The notes: generated from the letters alone by a model not told the origin. DNA of 64,000 nucleotides from Thamnaconus septentrionalis (GCA_009823395.1 CM020501.1:10988361-11052360); one strand, 5' to 3'; positions 1 through 12,811 are shown, counted from the first letter of the stretch. Numbers and translations: made by a program.

Positions 1-359
1 TGTGAACCAGTGGGACATCAGTCACCAGTGGTTGAGGGTAACACTGGTTGCAATGTGCTTTCTCACCATTAGCTGCCACTGACTCCAGCCTCCAGAACCT
101 TTGCTTTTCACCCACCATGTGAAACCAACATTGTTTTCTTCTTCTCATCTTCATCTTCATCTCCACCAAATCTTAGCTTGGAGTCCTGAAAAGATTCTGA
201 TCAAGTCATCTCTGCCTCAGAGACGTTGGCTCCTCATGTGGTTCCTGTTTCCAAAACATGGCTAAAACCGGTTCAGCTGACATGTGGGGAAAATTTGCTT
301 CATTTCTCGGCAAATCATAACGTCAACAAGGGGCCGGTGGTAAACACGGTGCTGAGCGT

Positions 360-372
360 GGGGGGGGGGGGG
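360..372. repeat. poly-G run
   Basis: Thirteen consecutive G on the plus strand. The rest of 1-600 is ordinary non-coding sequence in which nothing else was recognised. Confidence 0.95.
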
Positions 373-665
373 CATGAAATACCAGCTCTATGGCTCCAAT
401 CACATTTCCCTCCTGAGCGTAAAACCTACATGATGGCAACAAAAACAAGCACGTCAGACGGCTCGGATCCGACTAAATATACACGGCGTTCCCGGCTTTC
501 TGCTACCTTTGTGAAGCGAGGCTCAAAACGCGCTCCCCGTCCCGGCGAGCTGCCGCGAACACAAACACGCGTCGAGCACTTCAAAGCCGCCACTCTCAAA
601 CCGGTTTGGTTACAGACGCTGATCTTTTGATATCAGCGGCACGGATGAACTCTGGACCCCCTCAC

Positions 666-690
666 CCTCCTCCTCCTCCTCCTCCTCCTC
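666..690. repeat. (TCC)n microsatellite in a C-rich stretch
   Basis: Eight TCC units are followed by C-rich sequence to about 830. Open frames over it encode poly-Pro or poly-Arg and look spurious. Confidence 0.9.
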
Positions 691-872
691 ACGCCCCCCC
701 CGGCCCCCCCGGTGCTCCTTTTTGGACTCGCTGCACCGCCCGCTTTGCTTGCTTTTTGCTTTTTCTTCGAACTGACTGCCAATATTTGTATTTGTCCCCC
801 TCCCCCCCCCTGCCCCGCCAGCCGCGCAGGTCCGGGTTGTGCAGCCTGTGCAGCAGGTGACCTCCCGGCTCG

Positions 873-2929
873 GCTTAGAAGCCCTGGGACAAATGAGAAA
901 AACAAATCCCTAGAGAGGGAGATTATCTTTAAAGGATCAGCTCTGACCTGAGCCACCTCCACGTTACACACTACTTACCTCTGCTCTCCACTTTTTAGTC
1001 ACACTTTGCGCAAAACAAACTCTTCGCGGCCACACGCCGCGAGGTCCAGTCGCTGGGATTGCAGAAGATAGTCGGACAACAGCGTACGGACACTGAAGCT
1101 TCAACTAGAGTTGAGCACAAAATTCAGACGTGACAAAATTCCCCCTTGCCCCCTGTATACGAACAGCAACCTCTTCCTCGAATGTAGGTTAATGTGCGCT
1201 GGCGCTGACACATGTTGCTGGCATCGCTACGCATTAGCTGTCACATGTGATCATCCTCAACACCCACCAGTCATTTACAATTCTGCTGCGATAAACACTG
1301 AGGGAGAGCGAGCGGGCGAGCGGGCGAGTCCGCTCCTGTGCACGGCAGAGACGTCGCGCACGGCCGTTCTGTGCTGTTTTCCACTCACTGGTGGGGAAAA
1401 AAGTGATGTGCACTTGTTGTTGTGAGCTTCGCCCGACCTCAACTACATATCCAAGCACGTTACATAATAGTTTGACCAGCTTCTGAAAGTGGAAAAAAAC
1501 AATATACTTACAGGCAGACGTTACGTGGTCCCCTCGGTCCAACTTTTTAATGATACAAAAGGAGAACTAGTGGCAAATAAATAATTACGGCACATCTTGT
1601 ATTCAAACACTGAGTGTCAGAGGCTGAAATTCGACCCGAAGTTCTGACTTCACAGAGTTGTTTCTAGCGGCAAAATCAGGCCAAAATGCAGATATTGAGG
1701 AATCACAGACTATTAGTGGGCAATCAGCAGGGAGGAGTTCAAATTGCTAAAAGAAATTTGATTTTTCCATGTTTCAATAAGACATTCTGGCATAAACAAC
1801 AGTCAAAGCTCCGTTTTCATGACTGACTGTGTGAGCTGGTTCACACCGGCTGAGTGCCTGCTAACCTTGCAGCTGAGGAAGAGCACAACGCCCATCAACT
1901 CGCACTGTAAAAAGGCCCAACGGGTCTGTAAATGCTGTTTTTCCAGCACATCAAATCCTCTCAGCGTACGGCCTGACGGGAGCACCTTAAAAGGTCAACT
2001 TTAACATTCTGACCTCGGAAATACAAAAGGTCCTATGTGTGTGGAACAAATGAAAAAGAAAAATAAGGTTAGAGGCCAAAGCACAAACACACAGAGATAT
2101 TCTCACACACACACACACGCACACACAATACTGGGCCAAACCAAATGTGTTGGTGCAATGACCTTTTTCAAATTCAGAGTGTTCACCTCCGAAGGATTAC
2201 AGGCCCAGATGGCCACCGGATGAACAATGCAACACCTGCCGAGGGACAGAGTGCAATTAGGTTCCTGCAAAAAGGAAATATAAGGAAAAAAAACAACTTC
2301 ATTTGGCACAAAAACAGCAAAAAGGGAATCCAAGGTAAGTGCAGCGTCACGGTTGTCAATCTGTTCCGTGAACTCGAGAATTTTTCAACCTTCCGTCCTG
2401 GTCAAATCCACATCCTGTAATATCACTTACGGAAGAGACGAGGTGAGCCCGAGCCCCGACTGGCGTTACTCGGCGAGTCTCGTGTCACGCGCACACCCCC
2501 TTGAAATTCGACAAGATTGGCCCCAACGAGGCGAAGACAAGAAACTGACACTTGGAAACGTGATCTGGATTTTTTTTTTTTACCACCAGCGACGCGGGGG
2601 GGTGATACACTTCTGCCCCGAGCGGCTCTGCCTCGGCCCCCGCAGGCTCTCTCACAAGGCCTCGGCCAAAAGCGTTGCAGGGTGAAAGACAGAGGGAAAT
2701 TAAAAAAGAAAACTGTAAATTTCCAAACTGATGGCTCTTCATCGGCAGCACAACTTCCTGTTTCAGACCAGAGCTTAAAAATAGCAGGAGTTGCCGCAAC
2801 CTTGGCTCAGGTAAGTGCAGCCTCGCAGGTACGGCCGACTATTGATGGATATTCAATAAAGTGAAAGATGTGCACTGGCGCGTGTGGCTGCCCTTACAGA
2901 GACAGTGTCCCTGGTCCCTTCCTTTTTGG
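873..2929. other. intronic stretch without recognised genes
   Basis: Mixed-composition non-coding DNA, apart from a short CA run at 2104-2127. Short frames on both strands lack any recognisable domain. Sequences resembling splice donors (for example AGGTAAGTGCAG near 2334 and near 2809 on the plus strand) occur, but with no associated exon-like coding. Confidence 0.6.
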
Positions 2930-2966
2930 AGGGAGAAAGAGAGAGAAAGAGAGAGAGAGAGAGAGC
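2930..2966. repeat. GA microsatellite
   Basis: An imperfect GAGA/GAAAGA run. Confidence 0.93.
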
Positions 2967-3517
2967 AGGAAACAGGTGAGTAACAGTCAAGAGGAATTCA
3001 TATTGTCATATTCTAATCACACATTCAGTGAATGTTAAATATGTGACGTCAAAAACCAGAAAAAGCCACTCGTGCAAGATGTCACATGATTGGAGTATTT
3101 TCACCCAGTTTCACTGAACAAACACTCCGGGCTGGATTAAATATTACAAACAATATAATAGATAATAATATAGTAAAGTACTTGATAGTAGCGACCAATT
3201 CTTTTGGCATAATTTACCAGAAAACACTAACAAACACTGGCAGCAGTGATAAAACTGCAGTGATTCCTTTAAAGGGCAAAGTGTCGTGTGTTTTTTTCTT
3301 CGTTATGGGAAAAGGTTCAGTGACATAGTGACGTATTAGGATGAGACTCATAATGTCAACAAGGTTTCAAATTTAAAACCCAAGTTTGGTTTCGTCCGTC
3401 CACCCGCGGTCGCCGTGGCAACACGGTGGCGCGGTGCAGCCCCCTCCGGGCTTCAGAGGAGCAAACGACCACCGTGGTTCTTCATTTCATGTTTCTCTTA
3501 CTAGAAGATGAACGACA

Positions 3518-3603
3518 TGAATGGAAACTGCCGGCTGGTCCAGGGCGTGGCCCCGCTCTCGCCAGGTGCCACCTGGGATGGGCTCCGGCGCCACCCTGAC
3601 CTG
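3518..3603 (+). repeat. fragment of a widespread teleost interspersed repeat
   Basis: The segment reads like the common fish repeat motif family with a GTCCAGGG core, then CTCTCGCC, then a CTGGGATGGGCTCCGGCGCC-like end. Only this end of the element is present. Two further copies, in the opposite orientation, lie near 33.2 and 39.6 kb. I recognise the family by its characteristic wording and not by a database name. Confidence 0.5.
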
Positions 3604-4074
3604 CCACCCAGTAGAATCGCTTGTTTTCACCACTTTTCGATCCGTTAGCAGGTGTTGAATTCTACGCACTGTGCCTTTAAACCTGTGTGATTTATTTTTT
3701 CTGTTTTTATTTTTTCATCCTGATTACCAGAAAACAACAACGCTCTGTTTGGCATTTTAAAGATTAATGTGCCAATTAATTGCTGGAATAATTGAAAACG
3801 CTCACTGCCGTCATCACGCGCTTGTAACATTTTCAGCCGACAGTTAATAAGTGTTAAAATGAAATTGTTTGAAATGACTGACCCGAGGAACTATTAGCCG
3901 AAGCGTCACGAGCGGATGAGCCATTGTTCAATGTTTTCAGTCAATTCAAAGAATTTTTTTTTTTCCCCGGCCGCAGCGTTGCTGCGACTAAATCAATTAA
4001 TTTCGCAGCCTCGCAGTCTGTCCAAATGTCCTCGTAGCTCTTCCTCACTTGACCTCTGGTACAATAAGCTCAAG

Positions 4075-4102
<28 letters not shown>
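4075..4102. repeat. (GA)14 microsatellite
   Basis: A pure GA tract followed by A-rich sequence. Confidence 0.95.
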
Positions 4103-4106
<4 letters not shown>

Positions 4107-4309
4107 AAAAAGCGTCACGTGTCGCGTGGAGATGAGATGCTTTTCAGTCATCTGACTGCGGCGTCGCAGCCCAGCGGCTGCAGGCTGCCGAACACAAGGG
4201 CACAAATATTCCAGCGTGCGTGCGGTTGCAGGCACCCATAGGATCACATATATATATTTATATATATCGAATCCCAACGTCTGGGCCATTCCCCCCGCGC
4301 GCATGTTTA

Positions 4310-4770
4310 ATAAATCATGAGACCGAGCTCCGTCGACGACGCAGCCATTCAAGTGGAGCGTGCGGGACGAGCGAATACTCCTGTGGCTCAAAATATCCGC
4401 TGTGTTTTCCACGCGAGGGAACAGAAGGTCCAGCAGTGCAGCAGCGGCGGCAGCAGCAGCAGCAGCGGAAGTCACTTCAAGGGAGGGAAAAAAGGATCCT
4501 GCACCTGTACTTTCTACTTTCCCCCACTTCTCCTCCTCCGAGCTCGTCCGCGCTCCGCCGACGTGCGCTCAACGCTGCATCTCCTTCTCCGAACCTCCGA
4601 AGATGCGGGTAAATACGCAGCACCCCGAGCTCTCTGTGTCAATATTGAATATTTCGGAGCGCCCCACAGCAGGGGGGGGGTGTGGGGTGGAGCTGGAGGC
4701 AGAACTGTCTCGCCGCCTCATCCGGAAGGCCTTGGAGGACCCTGGATTAGTTTACAAGGCCAGAGTTTAG
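4310..4770. promoter_or_regulatory. CpG-rich patch in intron 2
   Basis: CpG dinucleotides are locally dense (for example around 4325-4345 and 4548-4620) compared with surrounding DNA. An imperfect CAG/CGG triplet run covers 4431-4468. The 263-codon plus-strand frame starting here has no recognisable domain and becomes Gly/low-complexity, so I do not call it a gene. The patch could be an unmethylated intronic island, an internal promoter or simply GC-rich DNA. Confidence 0.3.
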
Positions 4771-4800
4771 CAACCGTTTACCGGGGTAGGATCTCACTCT

Positions 4801-4837
4801 GGGGGAGGCGGTGGGGGTTTTGGGGGGGTGAAGGGGG
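4801..4837 (+). other. G-quadruplex-forming motif
   Basis: Four G runs of 5, 5, 7 and 5 bases are separated by loops of about 7, 4 and 4 bases on the plus strand. This fits the standard intramolecular G4 pattern. It lies at the 3' edge of the CpG-rich patch. Confidence 0.7.
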
Positions 4838-4839
4838 AC

Positions 4840-6850
4840 TTGTGATCAAACATGAGTTTGATTTTTTTTTGGGAGAAAAAAAACATGTTTTAATTACTTT
4901 TTTCCCCCCTGTGAGCAAGACTTGGGTCTCAAGTGACAAACTGAGCGGAAGGCCGCAGGGATTTGCTCAGCGAACAAAGGATTCCCTATTGAAACAGGCT
5001 TTGTGCAGCAGAAGGGCAGCTTGTAGCTCTGCATTTATTCTATTCACTGTTCTGCTTCATGTTGCGAAACCAGTCAGTGCTAATGAGTGGTTTTATAGGA
5101 GGAAATAGAGCGTAATTGGGTTTTTTTCTTTTTCTTTTTTCTTCTTTTTTTTCCGGGGCGATACAGAGACGTGGTTGGACTCGCTGAAGGTTTCTGTCAA
5201 TTTCACATCAAATCCTGGTGCCTCCACCTGCCTGGCCTGCTGCATCCTGGATTCTCGCTTCAAACCATCACAATGTGCAGCATGTTGACTGAGCCGCTCG
5301 CTCCTCTTTATGTTCTCTGTGCCGCCAGCCATCCATTTCTCAGCAAAATACATGCATATCATTTCTCAAACTCAGATTGTTGTATTGTTGACTTTGTGGC
5401 TGTTTCAATTTGTCACCTGGTTAAAACAAACCTGCTGAAACGAGAACACAGCAGACCCTTCGCTAAGCCCCGCCCTTAAACAGCCACCGTCCAATCCCAA
5501 GTTAGCAGCCATAACTAGGCAGGTTGCTCTGGTTCTGACAGTTAGCTCAGCGGGACGACTTTTCACCTGCCGTAGCGCCACCGCTGGCGAAACAAAGTTT
5601 AATGTACTTCAAACTTTAAGTTCTTTCACTGGGAGAAGATGTGTCTCAGCCAAAGCACACACAGTGTGGTCATTGTGAATTTAGTGAAAATGCAGGGTTT
5701 CTGTTGCCACACCTGTCACCGCTACGTGAACAAATGGTCATCGTTTTCAGAAGTGCTCTGACGAGGATGAGCGGCGGCCCTAAAACCTGCAAGCACGTCC
5801 TAAAAGTCTGTTTTATGGACTAAGAGACACTTTTTGAACCTGGAAAAGGTTGGAACCTGACGGTGTCTCCTGGTTAAATAATTCATCCACAGGCAAACCT
5901 TTCATGAATATAAAAAGAAACAAGGATTTTTTTTCATGGCTGAGTTTTTACTTTGGATTTTGCTTAAAAAGAAATAAAGGGCTTTTTTCAAAAGCCACAT
6001 GGGTCTTACTTTTTTCCATCACTTTTGTTTCCCACCAGTCCTGGCTGCCGACTTTCATCCAAACTCTCTAAACGCCGTCGGTCATAAATTTCACGCTAAC
6101 AACAGCTCTAGTTGCTGTTTTCATTTTCAAACTTCTCTGCCACCATTGAGTGCAAAAGAAAAAAATGGAGATTAAACTGAGATATTGAAATAAGGGGGAG
6201 GGGGGGCAGCCGACATCACTGTCATTGTTCTTCACAATAAGCTCAATAAGAGGTCAACACTCCAGTCACTTCTGTGTGTGCGAGCACCTCATTCTGAAAA
6301 GTAACTTGAGGTGAATCCAATGCAGCCATTTAATTTATCTCATTTCAAACAAAGGAGCAGTTGACTCAGCTCGTAACTGGATGGGTGTCCACGAACCTTT
6401 GTCGTTCTGACCGCGCCTTTTGTCGTTTGAGCGAGAGCTGCGCCCTACTCTGACTCCACCAATTTCAGCCCAAGGCCTCTCATATTTGAATGGATTTAAC
6501 AGACTGTTTAACAAACCTAGGAAGTGTATGAACAGCCGGTGGCCTAATCGCAGGGAACAGCAGGGACAAAAGACACGTTCTAACTGCACTACACTACTCT
6601 ACACTACACTGCGGGTGCATTTAGGGGGAAGAAAACAACAATTCTGGATAGGTGATATAGAATGTGAGGGGCACCACTGGAGGAGGGGCAGGTTCTCGTA
6701 AAACCGTAAATGAAGCATTAGCGGAAAAAGAAACTTCTTCCTCCTCCTCCCGTTTTTGCCATTTCTGGAAAATCTGGCAAACGCACGTCAGAATGTCATA
6801 TTTCCTGTTCAGACAGTTTTAAGGCGCCCTAATCTGATCACTTTATTCGG
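4840..6850. other. intronic stretch without recognised genes
   Basis: Ordinary A/T-leaning non-coding sequence with T runs near 5121-5153 and 5929-5936. No repeat family, exon or RNA gene was recognised. Confidence 0.6.
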
Positions 6851-7450
6851 CGTCTACACGTGGAGAACGGCGACGCTTTTAATCTCAATGAAAACATTTG
6901 TCCCGTCTGAACCGGGCCGCTCTGTGTTCTGAGCTCCTTCGAGCTCGTCAGCTGATTTGTTTCCTCCTGTGCCAACTTTTTTTTTCCTCGCCGACGGCCA
7001 ACTACTGCCAGGCCGCTGAAGGGCCCTTACCCCCGCTGCTGCCGCCGCCGCCGCCGCCGCCGCCGTTCCTTCACGATCACGCTCGCACCCTGCGAAGTGT
7101 GATCCCCAGAATCTTCGACTCCCGCCGAGCAACTCCGTCTAACTTCTGCGGATCAAAACCATTTGTCGGCCGCGACGAACTGCGGAGGTAAACGTCGGGA
7201 AGCAGCGGCGTCTAAACGGAGGTCTAAATGCATAAAATGCCTTCGGTATTTGCGAGCTTCGGCCGTCATTAACGAGCGACAGGCGCGGCGTGAATGAATG
7301 TCTGAGCTGCTCGGCCTCAGCCGTCCATCAGGAGTAATAACGCCGGCTGCCGAACAGACCGGGTCGGGGAACGGAGGAGCCAAAACACAACGCCAACACA
7401 ACGCCAACACAACACCGGTGTGTCCCTCATCAGCGGCTATTTGTCGTTCG
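6850..7450. promoter_or_regulatory. CpG-rich patch next to the GA array
   Basis: CpG-dense sequence contains a (GCC)8 run at 7041-7065, and a plus-strand donor-like GCGGAG/GTAAAC near 7188. Frames on both strands are low-complexity with no known domain. It could be the first exon of an unannotated non-coding transcript or an unmethylated island. Nothing in the sequence proves transcription. Confidence 0.3.
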
Positions 7451-7488
7451 TCCCTCTGTCGCTCTCCCTCCTCACCTGCCTTTGAAAC

Positions 7489-7949
<461 letters not shown>

Positions 7950-8185
7950 CTGGCTCTTTTTCTTTTTTCTTTCCCCTCAGCTCACGTGAACACACAGCCA
8001 CTGTTTTCTTTCTCTTCACCTGTTCGCTCCTCCTCTTCCTCATCCTCCTCCTCCTCTTCCTTTTCCTGCTACACTTCCTTCTCCTCCTTCTCCTCCAACT
8101 CCTCCTCTTCCTCCTCTCGCCCATCGCTCCTCCTCCCCCGTGTCTCCCCCGCCACGTCAGCCTCCTCTCGCCCTCCTCTCGCTGA
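7950..8185. repeat. pyrimidine-rich CTC/TCC tract adjoining the GA array
   Basis: The plus strand switches from purine-rich to C/T-rich, with CTCCTC, TTCCTC and TCTTCC units to about 8185. Paired with the preceding GA array this gives an imperfect inverted purine/pyrimidine arrangement. No coding signal is credible. Confidence 0.85.
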
Positions 8186-8480
8186 ATGCCAAGTGAAGTG
8201 GCTCTTTACACACGGCCGGGTCTCGGAGTAAGAGAGAGCCCCGCGGCTATAATTGGATTATTGAGCTCTCGACACACAAACAGGAGACGCAAAAATACGT
8301 GAGATCAATGCGAGGCCACCACCACCGCCGCTGTCCGAGGCGGTCAAAGGCAATCAAGGTGCCGGCGGCAAATGAAGCTGTCGCCGACCTACCGCTCGGT
8401 CGCTCGCTCACTCGCTCACCACCATTTGCGAGTTAAGGACGGATGGCTGGCGGCGAGGGCTGTTAATTGCTCGTGATAGA
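8186..8480. other. CpG-rich single-copy stretch after the pyrimidine tract
   Basis: This non-repetitive, GC-rich sequence contains several CpG and a GCTCGCTCACTCGCTC mini-run near 8401. It could be regulatory. No coding or RNA gene was recognised. Confidence 0.25.
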
Positions 8481-9732
8481 TCAAAGGAATCTTTCTGCGA
8501 ACGCAGACACGCCCTGTCCTACTTGAACGGGTTTCGCTGGCTGTGTGCCATTAAGGTTTGAGCCGTGGAAAACCACAGGGTTGTCTGGGGGCAGGTCACG
8601 CAGTATCGCTTCAGTTTTGTAAACATCTATACTTCCTTTGTGCAGCCCGGCGGATAAATTGTATCATCCTCACATGTCCAGGACGATCACTTTCAGGTCG
8701 TCGTAATTAAGGCCGGACTTGGGTGAAGCACCGACACAGGTTTTTTTTAGCCTTTATAAATCTGTATAAAGAAGCACACTTAGCCCTCTATTTACAGCCC
8801 CCAGCAAAATGATTCTAGCTTTGATGAAGCTTCCGCCTGCCACTAACCTGGGAGAGGTATCGTTGAGGCATCAGAGCCCTTGGTGACATCACAAAGGCCT
8901 GATTTCCGCTGAAAACCGTTTCAGAGATTCACAATTTCTCAGACATCTAAGATGGAGGATCAGAGTGAGTCAAAGTTTGCCTTTTCTCACCGATAGGACA
9001 GAAGGATAAATATTATTGTAAGGGTGACAGGATGAGGGTTTCATAATATGGGTCCTTTAAAGAATGAAGGAAATATGAATAGTGAAGATGATATGTAAAC
9101 AACAAGAGTGGTTGCCTATTTAAAAATCCTATTTGATCAGCTGGGAAAATCATTTTATTCTATTTTTTTCTGGAAGCTTTCAGTACATAATGCTGGGCTG
9201 CACCTATTTATTACGGTTACTGCACAACAAAAAAAAATCACTGTTGTCATATAAATATGGTCCGAAACTACTTGTACAGTTCTTTTATGATGGGTGTAAA
9301 TTTTAAAAGCACCAATAACTTGATGACTTACTCTCGTGCTAAATTCTTGCGTCATACCATTCAAGTCAATTGCTCAACATTGAAAGCTACTGTTGTGCGC
9401 CCCTCCCACTTGTTCTTTTTTTTAACTGTCAATGTGTCATTTGAAAACTAAAACCAAAGACAAAATAAATGTATCTCTCTCATACCCTCCTCCCCTCCAC
9501 CACAAAAAGAAATCCTCAGAGAATATCCAGACCTGAGTAAGTTATGGAGTCAAAACCATCGCAACGCTACAGAAGCCATCCACACACTGTGCACGGCTCC
9601 CACTCCACAATCAAACGCCATGAATGACGCTGTGAATGAGCGAGTGCGCTGTTGTGCCAGGCAACTTTTTCTGGGTCAGGTGAATAAACATTGCCAGTCT
9701 TGCGCAGTCCTTTAAGCGTCAGACAGTGAGAG

Positions 9733-9765
<33 letters not shown>

Positions 9766-10119
9766 GGGAAAGAAAGAAATAAAGCAAGAGTTGTTTTCTA
9801 AAAGTTTTGCGGAGGGAAGCGGCGCGGCGAACCCTGAACTTCTTGCTCGGAACGAGGAAAAGTTGAGCCCCTGCACGCCTGTCAGGTTGCAGCAAGGAGG
9901 GTGTCGATAAAAACGTTACATCGGAATTGACACGCTGGCAGTCTCTCAAACGAAAGCCCTGCACTGTCATCCTGCTTTACTGTCTCACACAGCCACCGAG
10001 ACCCCCTCGCTGCCTTCTTCCTTCTGCCCTCCCCCACATCTCCACCCCTCGACCCCCCCCCCCCCCCTCACTCCTCCCCTCTCTCTTTCCTTCCCTCTCT
10101 CGCTCACTAAAACCCTCAT
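8481..10119. other. intronic stretch with simple repeats only
   Basis: It includes a (GCT)10 triplet run (9734-9764) and a 15-base poly-C run (10053-10067) inside a C-rich tract. No exon was recognised. Confidence 0.6.
9734..9764. repeat. (CTG)n triplet repeat
   Basis: About ten uninterrupted GCT/CTG units followed by GGGG. CTG/CAG tracts of this kind form hairpins and are length-variable. Confidence 0.95.
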
Positions 10120-10760
10120 AACATCCCCGGGATTTAGCAGCTTAAATGTCAGTCCCACGATATCAGTGCCATTCATATTAAGCGCCTTAAACGCGATGTA
10201 AACGTACAAATGTAGGCCAATGAGTGGGCACCGTTCAATCCAATTAGCCGTAATGACGACGGTCTCAAGGAATCCCAAAAGCAGTCCTTTCTAACCATGT
10301 CTTATTGACTGTTCCACCCAACAGGCGGTGAACGCGTAAATTTCACTTTGTGATATTTAATGGGGTACTTTTGTATTATTAATGCCAAGCGCCCACGATA
10401 AACCCTGCACACGCTAAATACTCCAAAACTAGAAGGCGATAAAACTTCTTCAGGCCTGAAACAGAAGACGTGCATTTAGCGCCGCAACTTGATTTTGTCA
10501 GACTTTGCACTCCTGCGAGGCAGGTGATAATATAATTAGAGGAGACTTTAAATCATCTCAGACAATTAAAGCCATTTTATCTTCCGTCTGAATACTAGCC
10601 AAAGGTGAATTGTAAAAATAACGCCGTTCATGTTACAGTATCAGCCACGAAGTACGTACAGCGGCGGAGATTCGACTGTTGACTTGCCAGACGACACTAA
10701 ATTACAGCGCCTTGCGAAGAGAACGATATCTTTTGGTAAGCGTTTATCTTGTCCTTTAGG
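10120..10760. promoter_or_regulatory. candidate conserved non-coding element
   Basis: This is a single-copy stretch free of simple repeats, with evenly mixed composition and homeobox-like cores (for example CCAATTAGCCGTAATGACG near 10240 and ATAATTAGAGG near 10531). Such features are typical of developmental enhancers in long introns, but conservation was not tested, so this rests on appearance only. Confidence 0.22.
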
Positions 10761-11239
10761 CAACACATTGCACAGCGAATAACAAAAGCAAAAGTGAAAC
10801 TCAAAAGGACTTTGTCATTATTGGATTATTTGTTATCTTTGCAATGGCCACTGACGAGGAGCTGCAAGCAAAACATTCCGAGCACTTTGAACGTTTCCTG
10901 ACTCAACATGCACGAATGCTAAGAAGCGGGTTCAGAAAAGTGCCATGAAAAAGCTGCAACGGTGACTGGACAGCAGCCTTCCTGATTCAAAGAGCTGAGA
11001 TCTGACGCACACACCGAGGGATATTTGTACTCTGGTGAATGACCCTTCTCTACCTTCAGGGCGGTCATGCGTCATGATTAAGGTGACAACAGCTGGCTGA
11101 TGTGCTGGTAATTTGATTTGATGCTTTGATTGGCAACATGTGGTAATGTTGCTTCCATTTCTTTAAGTAGGTGTCAGAGTTTGCAACGTCTATCGACTGA
11201 ACCTCCTGACAGCCAAAGAAAACCTTTCACTGCAATATA

Positions 11240-11530
11240 TCCTCATCCTCCTCGACTTGAGACTTTGACTTAACCATCCACACCCTCCTCACCGACAGAC
11301 CAGCCACCAGTCGACTAGCTAACACGCCCCTGGACTGGTTTAAATCTAATCTCACTGAAAACACTTACGTCCAATTTACCCCTCTATGTTCTGGTGTACT
11401 GCAGGGTTCTGTGCTTGGACCACTCCCCCTTCTCTTAACCAGCCTCCTTCCTCTTGGCAAAATTGTCCATTCATTTGACCGTCCAGGTGCCCTGCTGTGC
11501 AGATGACACCAAGCTCTACCTGTTCACATG
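11240..11530 (+). mobile_element. degraded non-LTR retrotransposon (LINE) reverse-transcriptase fragment
   Basis: The plus strand preserves recognisable reverse-transcriptase blocks: an LDWFKSNLTE-like segment (about 11332-11361), GVLQGSVLGPL (11393-11425, matching the usual GVPQGSVLGPL) and ADDTKLYL (11499-11522, from the catalytic YADDTKLYL block with the Y lost). The blocks are in different frames with indels between them, so the copy is dead. The wording fits the L2/Rex1/jockey-like group of fish LINEs. Endonuclease, 5' and 3' ends were not seen. Confidence 0.8.
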
Positions 11531-11717
11531 CATTCTTTTCTCTTTCTCATGTACGGTGTAAAGTGTAAAATGCAGTCTTCTTCTTCTTTATCGGAATGAG
11601 CAGCAGCCATTCGGTTAAATCAAGCCTGTGGTGTGAGACTTCAATGCTATGTGAAGGTTAGAAAGCAGTGACGGGTACAGTCAGAGAAAAGTCTTCAGGA
11701 AATTAACTCGGCAAAGT

Positions 11718-11776
11718 TGTGTGTGTGTGTGTGTGTCTGTGTGTGTGTGTCCGAGCGTGCGTGTGTGCGTGTGTTT
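11718..11776. repeat. GT microsatellite with CG interruptions
   Basis: An imperfect GT/CGTG run. Confidence 0.93.
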
Positions 11777-12811
11777 GTCCGTCGTGTCTGCCAACGGACG
11801 CCAGAGTTTTTTGGGCGAGTCAAATATTAGTAGGCCGCATTGATTTTGGAACGAGCATCTACGTTCTTATGTGCTCAGTCCCACTGCCAAGTTTGCCGGC
11901 TCTGTCTGCCCGCTCCTTCGTTCCTATCTGCCAGAGACGCTTCTTAAAGCCTAAAATCGACTTGCAGAGCGCCACACTGTGCCGTCCTCTCACTTCCTCG
12001 TCTGAACTCGCTGATGGCACTGAGAGATGAATAAACGATTAAAGTCCTCGTTCTCACTGTAGTCTGCACTTCCGTCGCATCAGCTCAGGACCTTATTCTC
12101 AAAAATGTGGCACCGTGTCACGTGCCTTGCGAATCGGCTTGAGAATGACAGTGAAGAAACAAAGTCAGGGCCTGTGCCTGACTTATGCTCAACGCTGAAC
12201 ACACTGGCTAACTCTCCGTCAGATGTATTCAGAGTGGAAAAGTGCACAGAGATGCTGGCATCTCGCCAATGAAGAGGATGACAGGAAGGACGAGAGACAT
12301 TATAATCCTCGCTTCCTCCAGGCGTCTACGGCAAAGGGTATTTCCTCCTGCCGTTGAATTAACGTCGCGCTGTCTTTCCTCAGTCACACTTTCATCCGTT
12401 TACTTTTTTTTTTAGCCGTCGTAACAGAGACTTGCTCACAACACCAGACAACAGTTCATTCAGTCTGTTTAAGTGGAACTTAATCCTACCAATGTGACAT
12501 TTCTGCTGTCCCACAGAACAGTTTATAAGCCATATCCATTCTGGGGATGGGTGCCACTAATTATGGTCATATGGTTCATCAATGACTCTTTATGCTGCAA
12601 TAAGGTCCATCAGTGTCTGCAGCTTTTCATCTTCGCCTGTCTGTCCATCCCTCCGCAGTTTTCTGTTGATCTCTTGAACAAAACAAGTAGTAACGTTTGT
12701 CAGAGTGAATATAATCTCTGCCTGCTAATTTTAGGGTAATTCTTTTCATCTGACTCTGTAAAACACTGCAATTCTTTCTAACATCAGGTTAAAGCATATC
12801 ACCAGGCCCCC

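Noticed and set aside
4317..5108. 263-codon plus-strand open frame
   Set aside because: Starts in CpG-rich DNA where stops are rare, then becomes Gly-rich and low-complexity. No recognisable domain, and overlapping frames are similarly open.
6854..7191. Opposed frames over the GCC repeat as a novel protein
   Set aside because: Poly-Pro or poly-Ala from the triplet run, CpG-rich DNA keeps all frames open.
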